From contig NW_024881783.1 of assembly GCF_019059575.1 (NCBI RefSeq), positions 664,130-728,129 of the forward strand: 64,000 nt of DNA, read 5' to 3'. Below the pieces are notes generated by a model, which saw nothing but the letters and a program-made list of their open reading frames with translations, searched no databases and was not told the origin of the DNA. The translations under genes and the position numbers were made by a program. This DNA is from Amphibalanus amphitrite (Eukaryota; Arthropoda; Thecostraca; Balanomorpha; Balanidae). Below, piece by piece: positions 55,301 through 64,000 of the stretch (position 1 is its first letter; each line of letters begins with the position of its first letter).

Positions 55301-55510
55301 GTTGAACATCGTATCAGCATTCACTCTATTCCGTAACGTTACTCTCGAGAACCCACTGTTTTTATTGCATGCATGGTCGCTTACTGAATGCAATGTGACA
55401 GAACCGGTATGAAAATATTCAAAAATAGAGGACACGGTAACAGTACGGGTCCCTAAATGTGTAGAGTATTTAAACAAAGTCTGTATTAAACGAGTCATTT
55501 TGATCGGTCT
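52400..55510. repeat. 370-bp dimeric tandem array
   Basis: The marker GGACATCGAT recurs at 52531, 52901, 53271 and 53641, exactly 370 apart. The next equivalent (GGACATCGAC) is at 55242, which is 370 once the 1231-bp insertion is removed. Each unit contains two related halves of about 185 bp (CGAGAACCCACTG-TTTTTATTGC and CGAGAACCCATG-TTTTTTATTGC). The outer copies are more diverged than the inner ones. Confidence 0.88.
53887..55113. mobile_element. TTAA/poly-G element in the 370-bp array, motif ACCGCCTGGG
   Basis: TTAA flanks both ends (53883-53886, 55114-55117). The left long end has CCCGGC-ACCGCCTGGG, a spacer, then ACAGCCTGGGG. The right short end, inverted, has CCCGCG-ACCGCCTGGGG. TCGGATCCGACCCC follows the G-run at both ends. 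The neighbouring array units read GTCCC-TAAA-ACAT where this one reads GTCCC-TTAA-element-TTAA-ACAT. Confidence 0.85.
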
Positions 55511-56499
55511 TTTCCTTCACTTTGACTTGAGAACCTATATATGCTTTTTATTGCGCGAAATGAATGAGATTCATCACATGTTCGTTGTTCCTATTGAATG
55601 CATTATAATATGCAAAATCAGGGGACATCGATGCGTTTCAGCCCGGTGAAATGCCCAGTTGATGAATAGCTGTTTGGCCCATTTTAACACTGCGTCGGCA
55701 TTTACACAGCTCCCGAACGATATGCCTGATAAGAGAGCATGAATTCTTAGGTATTGCGAGCTATGTATGCATTGGTGCCTGTCCAGTGTTCATACGCTAT
55801 ACCTACCCATTGTGGCATAAAGAAGACATTCTTAGCTTATAAAGATATGTAGTAAAAATAGGTTTTTGGTCTTCTCATTATGTTAAAGTGGTATTACATT
55901 TCAAGTTGCGTGTAGAGGGATTTATTTTCAGTGTTTTGTCGTAAATAAAAGTGAATTAGCTGTTAAAACCAACACTTATATAACTACAAGCTTGGATAGT
56001 AGTTTCTTGGATTAGAAGTTTTCACTACAGGGATGAAACTTTTGCACTACAATGACGAAAACGTCATCAATCGTCATCAGATATCGTTAATTTTCTGAAA
56101 GAGCACTTCCGGCAGAAGAAAACGCATTACACAAAATAATCGAAGTGTCTTCACTTGTTATTTATTACACTATGCTCATACTTATCGTATGATAAAGAAC
56201 GTCAGTGTTAGAAAGTTAATTAACAATTTTATTTAGGATAGTTTAATTCAAGTGGGTATAATCCGACTTGACAATTTACTAGGAGGGTTTTGCAGCGCTA
56301 TTCTTTCGGCATGTAATTATAAATCATTGCTAATTTCGATCCGGATATCGTTATTCAATGCTGGCCTTTGCGTCCTCAGAAAAGTTGTTTATAGTCATGA
56401 AAGCTTGCATTGACCCATACTTTCCATTTTTCAGCACCATTATTCGCCGTAGTTGACCAGGTGTTTTTCTTCAGCTCTCCCCTGAATCCTTTGGCTTAA

Positions 56500-57357
56500 A
56501 GGTAGTGTGCCACCTTTGAAAGATTTCCCATTTTATTTTTCCTAGGATAAGAAGCTTCTGTCTTTACCTAATATCGCAAAAAATCAAAAATGGGCCTGGA
56601 ATAGTGCCTTTTTCGCCTAAAAGTTTATCGGTTTTTAGATATGTATAACAACTGTAGTGGCCTCACCTGCAAACAGGCGTCGGGCAACAATCGCGAATGC
56701 GGCGCACTTGTGACAATAAGCAAAGGTCATTATAGTGTTACGACCATACGACGTACGGGAATGAGTTATCAGCTGTCTAATCGTAGACAACACAATGTCG
56801 AGCCTTAAACTGTAAGCCCGTATTGGTACTGTTTCTTTTATTTGGCTGTCGAACATTATTTATGGTTTGAAATATGATTTTATGTAAAATAATTGATATG
56901 AAAAAGCCGTCTTATAAGTTATGACCCCATTTCACCACACGCAAGTGGCAGAAATGACAATGATCAGCTGACGCATTTTTCTTGGCCGAAGTCAGAGCGC
57001 GCGGCCCGACGCACCACGCGTATTTGGAAATTCCGACCTCGACGAGCATCAGAAGCCACCTAACAGGCGTGTTCGAAACCGCAGGAGATGATGATGAACG
57101 GGTTTATCGAAACTTGATTGGATGAGCATATCGGTAATAGCGATTTCAGTGTGTGCATTTATTGTTAATAGTGGTGTGAAATGTGGTTGGGGTACGACCG
57201 ACAACCCGTCGGGGCGAATTTCGCACTGGGGTACTCAAAATTTGAAGAATTTAAGACGTTTCCATGAGTTTTGAAGGTATGGATAAGTTCTAAAAATCCG
57301 GTTCTCCTTATCTGGGCCATTAACTCCATACGGTCCAAGAAAGCTGGCACACTACCT
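56500..57357. mobile_element. TTAA-flanked element with AGGTAGTGTGCCA ends
   Basis: TTAA (56496-56499) precedes AGGTAGTGTGCCA; the right end TGGCACACTACCT is followed by TTAA (57358-57361). The 858-bp body has no poly-G run and no transposase. It is piggyBac-like by target site but a separate family from the poly-G elements. Confidence 0.7.
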
Positions 57358-57439
57358 TTAAACCTGGCGTATCACCCGTGCATCGCAAGACCACACACAA
57401 GTTCACGATCCCCACGAGCCCACATCAGCGTCCGTTCGC

Positions 57440-57720
57440 TTGGTGTGTGAACCCTTGACCTTTGGCCGCGACAACTGCCAGCTTGCTGGAGCACCCCTCC
57501 CTACACGCGCTGCCCCGCCCGCTCCCCTCCCTCCCCCCCCCCCGGAGTCGTGTCACGAAGGTTCGGGCTTACGCTACTACCGGCCGCTGCGCAGCTGTCA
57601 CCTAGCGCTTGGGAATGTGTGGGCTGGTGCGGATTCAGCCAACTACCGGCTCGCGACACCAGCGCCACGTAGTGGCGACGGTACCTACATTCTTTTTAGA
57701 CATACTGTACTTTCGAAGCA
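57440..57720 (+). repeat. Dispersed GC-rich repeat, copy 2
   Basis: Inverted relative to 45998-46330. It has the same order: pyrimidine-rich block, GGATTCAGCCAA, spacer, CTTTTTAGACATACTGTAC. Confidence 0.4.
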
Positions 57721-58599
57721 ATTCCTGATATATCTAATTAAATAATCATTAGTCATTTAATTAACTAATTAATTAACTAATCAGTTGACCTGCGTTGACC
57801 TTGACTCGGTTCGGTCACGTGATAAGATGGCATCACCTGCCAGGTCAAGTCATGACGGAACCGGAAATTCCCATAAGCAAATAATGTAGCCACCAAAACC
57901 ATGATGGAAATCTGATAGCCTGATGGACTATATAACAAATAAAGTGAGGGTCAGAAAAGTGTATCAGACACTCCAATAGCAGGTACGGATATTTCCGGAC
58001 AAAACTTAAATATAGTTGGCACTTGGCAGCCTTGTTCGACTCCTAGGAGGATCTGTCGATCTGTTACTCCCAGCTTCCGGCCGGCTCGTGGTAACCGCGC
58101 ACGGCCAGCGCCGGCAATCTGAAGTAAAAACAAAAATGCCCCTCATTTTCGATGTAGCAGGCTGAAGCAGCTAAATTATACATGTTCTGAAAGGCAATTG
58201 ATCGGTAAAGACCATATTGATAAAAGAAGAGCGCGACCTAGCGGGACGTTTCATATCGGCATTCTAGAATGTTTATAACAGTAAAATTAACTCACAATTT
58301 TAAAAGCACCTACAAACTTAACATTTGAAGCGTATTTATATATTCCGTTATAAGTTTTTCTTTCCATCGTGAAGCCCATGGTCTAAACTATCAGGTTAGA
58401 CCCCGAAAATATTGATAAAGCCGTCTAATATACATTTTTTCTTACCTACATTAGCTGCTACTTTTCTCCGTACGAAAACGGGTCTACGATGCTTGTCACA
58501 GAACTTTGTATTTGGGCTGATGTGGCGCGGACGCTATACACCATGGACGAAAAATATTTGCAGATTCGTGGTCCATGGAATTGGACATTTCTGAACTAC

Positions 58600-59030
58600 G
58601 TGGAACAGTCTTCTCCCTTTGACTTATAATGGAGATTGGAGAGGTCGCAAAATTGAACTGACCTTAGGTCACCGATATCGAAGTTCCCAGAGATACATTT
58701 TGTGTATCATTATTATAATTATTGTATACATTATTGTGTATTGTGTATACTGTTGTTTTATCAGTTGCTCAAAGTTTCAAAGTGATCAGTCACTCGGTGT
58801 AGCTGTGACAGGCATTGAAACTTTTCATGTAGTAAGGTCACTTGACATGATATATATGGTGACCTGACCTTGGATGACTTTGTTCTGAGGTTTTCACAGA
58901 AGGTGTAGAAAAGATGTATGATAAGATGTGCAAAACACGGCGGCACTCTGAGCCGCCGTTTTTTAGATATTCGCGAGAAACCGGAGGGGTTGTTCAAACA
59001 GTCCCCCCGCAGTGCGTGGGTAGGGGTATG
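58600..59030. mobile_element. TTAA-family fragment, right end
   Basis: It contains GACTTATAATGGAG, ACCTTAGGTCACC and a GCGGCACTCTGAGCCGCCG hairpin with T-run, as in other members (about 4862 and 12146), then a GGAGGGGTTGTTC / CCCCCCGC end. The TTAA is not preserved. Confidence 0.45.
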
Positions 59031-59164
59031 TGATCAAGGATGAAGGTGTTACATACCTATGCACGTTTGCCTCAGTTACCTACATATGCACACCCGCCAA
59101 TATAATAGATTTCTCACGGTCTTGATGCCCGCTTCTCCTCGTCGCCTGCTCGTCACCGGTCCAC

Positions 59165-59315
59165 GCGGCACCCGCAGCGTCGATAGTCGGCCGGTGCAGC
59201 GTTCAGAGGTATCGTGTTCCCGCCTGCTCGGAACCATTCCCCTCGGCACCCTCCGACCGCCCGCAGCGTCGATAGCCGGCCGGTGCAGCGTCCAGAGGTA
59301 TCGTGTTTCTAAGGG
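59165..59315 (+). repeat. Two tandem units of about 96 bp
   Basis: CCCGCAGCGTCGATAG, CGGCCGGTGCAGCGT and CAGAGGTATCGTGTT occur twice in direct order. Function unknown. Confidence 0.65.
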
Positions 59316-59449
59316 ACTTAGTGGCATTCCACTCTATTTCCTGGTGGCTTCCAAAAAACCACTGCCACAGCACCATTACCCCATCTGGTGGCTGACTTGT
59401 TAAATATCAATTCACCCGGCGTCAACCAGAGGCATTTTGTACCTTCCGA

Positions 59450-59760
59450 TTTTAGACGATGCGATTTTGTATGATACGATCATCTCGTTTTGTAGGTTGC
59501 AATTTTGTATGATACGCGTTTGTTTGATCTGCCATTGTACGTTCCAATTTTGTACGTTCTGATCATTGTTTGATTTGCCATTGTACGCTTTACCCATTGG
59601 ACGGTAAACTTTTGTACGTTGGGATTTTGTACGCTGCGCTTTTGTACGTTTGGGCTGTCCCCTACCTGGCCTGTTTTGTAGGTTTTGCGCGTTGTATGTT
59701 GCGATTTTGTATGTTTTGAGGATTGTACGCTGCGCTTTTGTATGCTTTGATAGCCACCCG
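59450..59760 (-). repeat. CATACAAAATCG short-period repeat, copy 2
   Basis: On the minus strand this repeats ACATACAAAATCG-type units, as at 43350-43525, with shared flanking sequence. It is longer than copy 1. Confidence 0.65.
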
Positions 59761-59779
59761 TTGCCGACCCGGCTGCTGG

Positions 59780-60790
59780 CGTTTTTGTGGCCCTCCAATG
59801 TGACCGTCGCCGACGGTGTCTCATGGCCTCGTTTCCCGCCGAGAGCACCAAATTGTGGCCGGCAGTGTGCCATTTGGAGTGCCCTGGGACGGAATGAAAT
59901 GACGGCACAGTGTGCTAACGTGGAAATGTGGAGTGTCAATGGGACGTGCTGACTCAATGTGCGAAAATGGTTTATGGTTATGTGGCAAACTAGTATGACA
60001 GCAGTTCCACAAAAGATACTAGATGGCCACTTCCTAGGGTGTTTGAGGGTTATGTAACCATTTAAATGAGTGAGCATCTAGATATACGGATGAAAGACAA
60101 GGAAGTAAAAAGCAGCGGAAATATCTTAGTTTTGTCAACTATTCGAGCAGTGTTTTAGAAATAAAGGCTTATCTTTTTTCGACTCATCATGAGGAATGAA
60201 CATGTGACGCATCAAAATAGCCGATAGCCACTGCTACCATAACACATATATGCTTAGTCATACTGAGTACCTCGCCAAAAATCTTCTCATTTCTTAGAAA
60301 GCTCAGTCGTTTGCACGACAAATCAAACAAAGTCTAAAGGGTAAAAATTGAAACACCCTGTCTTCAACTTCTGGACAGCTTACAGACCTGATGCAGGATC
60401 ATCCAGAATTGGAGGATCAAAAGCATGCGATAGCATGCTTTTGCATCCGGAAATTCCCATTGGTGGGTCGCTGAAGAAAAGTTCGGCCAAGCCTGTTTGT
60501 CAGTATGTGAGTGAGTATGAGTGAGTATGTGAGTTTGTCCAAGCTTTTTTGGACCTGGAGTCAAAATGGGTGGACCGATCGGGACGAAAGTGGGACCGTT
60601 CGACTCGTCTCCGGCGAGGTAAACTTTTGGTACTGGCCTCGGTTCGCTCAGTGCTTCGTGGCACATGCTATTCCGCTTCAAAGTTTCGGTGACACGAAAT
60701 TTTTTGTCAAGGCTACAGGTCACCCCGAGGTCACGGGCAAAGCCATACTGGCGGGACACATCGGTAACACCTTGAGCCAGTTTCCAGGGG
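59780..60790. other. No gene recognised
   Basis: Mixed sequence with an 11-bp hairpin CAAAAGCATGC at 60418-60443 and a GTGAGTAT-type short repeat near 60505-60535. No exon supported. Confidence 0.35.
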
Positions 60791-60794
60791 GGTC

Positions 60795-61295
60795 ACCGTC
60801 TGCGAGGGGTGCAGGCTGCACGTGCTGGGGTCGGAAAACCGTTTTGACGTGAGGTCCTCTGGCTCAAAGAAATTTTAAGCTATCAACCTCAAAATCGGTT
60901 CAATGGTAGTCCCAGGCAAGGCCTCCAAAATAATGCACATTTGGTTGAGCTAAACTCTGTGGTGCATGAGCTATGCACGTGCAAGCCGATTGCACCCCTT
61001 CGTACGTTGCCACGCCTGCAGGGTAAACGGCAGCTCTAACTGGTTCAAAACTTGCAGGTCATAAGAAGAATACATTTGATCACGACATTCCGGCGAGATA
61101 ATATCCGAGGGGTGCAAGCTGCGCGTGCGGGGGGCGGATAACGGTTTTGACGAGGGATCCTCTGATCCCGGGAAACGTCGATCTAGCGACACAAAAGTCG
61201 GTACACTGATAGAACTAGACACACGCTACATGATGTTATGAAAATGACTGCACTGGGGTGCCTGGGACATGAACTATGCACGTGCAGTTAATTCA
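60795..61295 (+). repeat. Two diverged units of about 303 bp
   Basis: GGGGTGCAGGCTGCACGTGC (60806) and its variant (61109) start two units that both contain an AACGGTTTTGACG-type stretch, a TCCTCTG segment and AACTATGCACGTGCA-type ends. The CACGTGCA motifs recall the repeat at 33841. Confidence 0.5.
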
Positions 61296-61299
61296 TATC

Positions 61300-62880
61300 T
61301 TACTGTAGGTAGATCTCCACACCAATCTCGCGTGCTTTCAAGCATTTTTGGGATGTTTCGGTTGGTTTCAGGTTCAGTCCAAGCTCAGTCTGGGTTTCGG
61401 TGGTTTTGCCCGGTGTGTGCCCTCAGTACCGTTCCTCCAATTCTGGCCCAAGGCAACGCAAGAGCGCTGCCGGCATCTAGTATATTGCAGCATGTGAGAT
61501 GTCAATTTGAGGTTTCTGGCATTTATTTGTGTCGTGGACCTGACTTTCCTACTGCGTCCCCCACACTTAAGCAATGATGCACGCACAGTGTCTGAGACTT
61601 AAGCGCAGCCGAGCTAATGAGATACACCTAGGCAATACTATTTGCCGCCGGGAAAGGCGTCTGTATGTAAATTATGTTGATCTGAGAAACAGTATGTAAA
61701 TTAAAGGCAATGTTCTGGTGCTTGAACAATCAAATCTCAAGAGAAAGTAGAAACTGCCTTGAGTAGCTGAACTGGATCTATAGTTCACAACTTCAGTAAA
61801 TAGGTCTGGATTTCAAAGGGAAATATTTTACTTTTTTCTAGTTGGCAGATACTTATAAGTCTATACGTTTCTCTGAAATCACCTTTCGCATAAAATGGCA
61901 AATGTTTTGGGAGAAAATGTTTCGCAGCTGCATGCGTTATTTGATTTTAGTGCTGTCACAGCTTTATTGCTGGCCATAACGTCAGTAATCAAGACGGTGC
62001 TAAAATCCCTTCCACTAAGCGTGCTCAATGCCCATATAAATAATATAGGTACATACACTTTACACTGTACATTGTACAATATACACTGACACTTGTTTTA
62101 AACGTGCGTCAAATTCGACACTGGGAGTGCACCACTGCACATTCTCTCCGTCATTCCAAACATCCATTGTTTGCACACCTTACCGGGACAAAGACCAACG
62201 CTAAAGCGATGCTGTGGCATTATCATGGTATTCTATGCGTCGAAATCAACGTGTCAACTTGCGAATTGCAACAACAGTATTCCTCGCAGGATACTGAGTG
62301 ACACGTGCTACATATTACCAGTGTAACACTGTAAACTGTACCTAAAATACCCACATGCGCATATAAATTTAATGGGTTATTTACGTTTCAGTTCCAATCT
62401 GGCATTCAACGAGTGCAATGTTCGTATTCCATCGGGGGCACAGAGCGGCAGGCGTGGGGCCCGGCGCGGCGGTCGGTTTGTTTCACTGTTATCGTTTGTC
62501 GGCACCGGTCCCCGGGGGCCGTCGAACGCCGACGCTCCGACACGTGCGTCGGAAGCACCGCGGCGATGATAGCAGGGCGATGGTGGGCTGTTTGATGGTG
62601 TCGGCAGTTCCCACAGAAAAGAAAGATCACAGGGAAAAGTCTGTGGTTGGATGATGTCTCGTAGGAACTTATTAAATGTATCGTGAGTTTCAGTAACGTG
62701 TTTTACAAACTGGACCCAATTCGCCGTTGTTGCGGAATGAGCGATAACTCACAGGCAGCGTTACCGATGTCTGTGCCAATGCCTGATGATTACAGAGTAC
62801 GACTTCAATGTCACAAATAGTACTTCTTATGCTTGGTTCTCACTGGTAGTGACGAAATTACGAGCATTCAATATTTTCAC
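61300..62880. other. No gene recognised
   Basis: AT-rich apart from a GC-rich patch at about 62440-62590. Short ORFs only; none resembles a known domain. Confidence 0.35.
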
Positions 62881-62909
62881 CAGGGATGCGGAGCCGTGGA
62901 AATTTCAAA

Positions 62910-63066
62910 CGGCTCCGGCTCCGGCTCCGGCTCCGGAGAAAAAAAATCGGCTCCGGCTCCGGCTCCGGCTCCGGGTGAAATGTTATGGCGGCTCCGGCTC
63001 CGGCTCCGGCTCCGAGTAAAATGGTCCGGCTCCGGCGGCTCCGGCTCCGGCGGCTCCGGCTCCGAC
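62910..63066 (+). repeat. GGCTCC hexamer clusters, left
   Basis: Runs of GGCTCC interrupted by short unique bits. They extend the last bases of the terminal repeat (GGAGCC), so they may have grown from the terminus itself. A matching set lies at 63785-63930. Confidence 0.85.
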
Positions 63067-63510
63067 TCAGTACATCCCCTATGCAATCAATTAAATACGG
63101 GTGGAAGAAAAATTGGATTGGTTATACGCGTTACCTATACTCTTGCCATGACCGGCTCACCGCGTCCCCGCGCAAACGCACCTCGGAGAGAACTGGCAGA
63201 ACAAAGGACTAGGAAGCGATGGCATTGGAAACGCAGTCGCCGCGAATCGGAGTTCACTGAACCATCGTAGGCTGACACCCGTCTCGGCTGCATTGGGGGG
63301 TGGAGGGTGCGGGTGGGGGTGGGAAGAGACGGTGCTGGGAGTCGCAGTCCACTGCACTGGCTTCAAAACAATGGCCGTCACCTGATGACCGGTCCTCATG
63401 TTCTGGGATGCAGTAGACGTGAGGGGGGGGGGGGAGGAGCAGACAGGAAGTTGATTGCGTACTGTGGGATACTGGGGATATTCGGCTTTTTCATTCACTT
63501 GATGGCCCAT

Positions 63511-63716
63511 GACGTACTATTGGTCTCAAGATAAGGGCCCAGGCGACCTGTAGTTTTGATGCGGTGAATACCCTTACCCTCGCCACAACTCGGGCCGAGT
63601 GCACCCCTCCTCCCAGCCAGCGCCACCCCCACTCGCATTGTGGCGAGGGTGAGGGTATTCACCGCATCAAAACTACAAGTCGCCTGGGCACTTATATTGA
63701 GACCAATAGTACGATA
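63511..63716. repeat. Long palindrome inside the hAT-like element
   Basis: Arms of about 78 bp (63511-63588 and 63639-63716) pair with few mismatches: CGTACTATTGGTCTCAA outer, GTAGTTTTGATGCGGTGAAT middle, ACCCTCGCCACAA inner. The loop is about 50 bases. Confidence 0.75.
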
Positions 63717-63784
63717 TGTTTTACTGCCTTGTACTGTCAAACCGAACTAGGTCAATTATTTTTTTCCTCTTCAAAAAATAAAAA

Positions 63785-63930
63785 GGAGCCGGAGTCGCCC
63801 CCTTTTTGGCGGCTCCGGCTCCGGCTCCGGCTCCGGGCTATATTGTTTCACGGCTCCGGCTCCGGCTCCGGCTCCGGGCAAAATATGCCGGCTCCGGCGG
63901 CTCCGGCTCCGACTCCGGCTCCGGCTCCGC
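63785..63930 (+). repeat. GGCTCC hexamer clusters, right
   Basis: Same orientation and composition as the left clusters. They end in the terminal repeat CGGCTCCGCATCCCTG. Confidence 0.85.
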
Positions 63931-64000
63931 ATCCCTGATTTTCACCTTTCCTCACGTCTGACATAACTGCACCGATTTGAAGCCAACAATAATACATCTG

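Larger units (their letters stand above)
52225..56174. mobile_element. Inverted-repeat element carrying a 370-bp satellite
   Basis: Perfect 32-bp inverted ends (52225-52256 and 56142-56173) begin ATAGTGTAATAAATAACAAG. The flanks share CTCATACT (52217-52224 and 56175-56182), an 8-bp target duplication, or 9 with one mismatch. This suggests a hAT- or Mutator-like element, but the termini match neither well and no transposase is present. Most of the interior is a tandem array. Confidence 0.7.
62881..63937. mobile_element. hAT-like non-autonomous element
   Basis: Inverted ends CAGGGATGCGGAGCCG and its complement are flanked by a perfect 8-bp duplication ATTTTCAC (62873-62880, 63938-63945). The CAGGG start and 8-bp duplication are hAT hallmarks. 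The subterminal regions at both ends are built of GGCTCC hexamers. The middle holds a long palindrome. No transposase is encoded. Confidence 0.85.

Overview
This window is nuclear DNA from an arthropod, most likely a crustacean. A barnacle-type crustacean is possible, but I cannot prove the taxon. The basis is three spliced genes for Rebers-Riddiford (RR) cuticle proteins. Each has an ATG-AAG mini-exon, a signal-peptide exon and an RR/repeat exon, plus a TATA box. The rest is almost entirely transposable elements nested in one another, with TTAA, TA, 5-bp, 8-bp or 8-9-bp target duplications. There is no rRNA, no CRISPR array, no clear tRNA gene and no prokaryotic gene organisation.

Layout. 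1-340: decayed repeat. 2367-6859: cuticle gene A (minus), with about 22 copies of an 11-residue Tyr/His/Pro/Lys repeat; its introns hold a TTAA element and a TA-flanked element. 7434-17450: mosaic of TTAA elements, including a 1.5-kb foldback and a GGCCTCC minisatellite, inside a 7.3-kb composite. 17547-18819: cuticle gene B (minus). 20740-21170: GC-rich island. 23130-31001: a composite with TA-flanked CACTGTAAA elements, one inserted in its own sister copy. 31866-32931: cuticle gene C (plus), a near-identical inverted paralogue of B. 33841-36613: further TTAA elements and a paired repeat. 37660-41840: minisatellites. 44038-45263: TTAA elements. 46787-50155: a very young LTR element with gag and protease but no reverse transcriptase, RNase H or integrase. 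50226-52070: nested TTAA elements. 52225-56174: a terminal-inverted-repeat element holding a 370-bp tandem array, itself interrupted by a TTAA element. 56500-57357: another TTAA element. 62881-63937: a hAT-like element filled with GGCTCC repeats.

The most unusual signal is the TTAA family (piggyBac-like by target site and CCC-starting termini; no transposase seen). Each member ends in TTAA-CCCTCGCC or TTAA-CCCGCG, then a short motif that differs from member to member, then a poly-G run. Within one member that motif is usually present three times: once at the short end and twice, around a 15-30-bp spacer, at the long end. The family also carries many AGGTCA half-sites, including eight perfect AGGTCA-N-TGACCT palindromes, the binding-site form of the ecdysone receptor, and many TGACGTCA sites. 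It lies among cuticle genes, a class often controlled by ecdysteroids. Whether these sites act is inference only.
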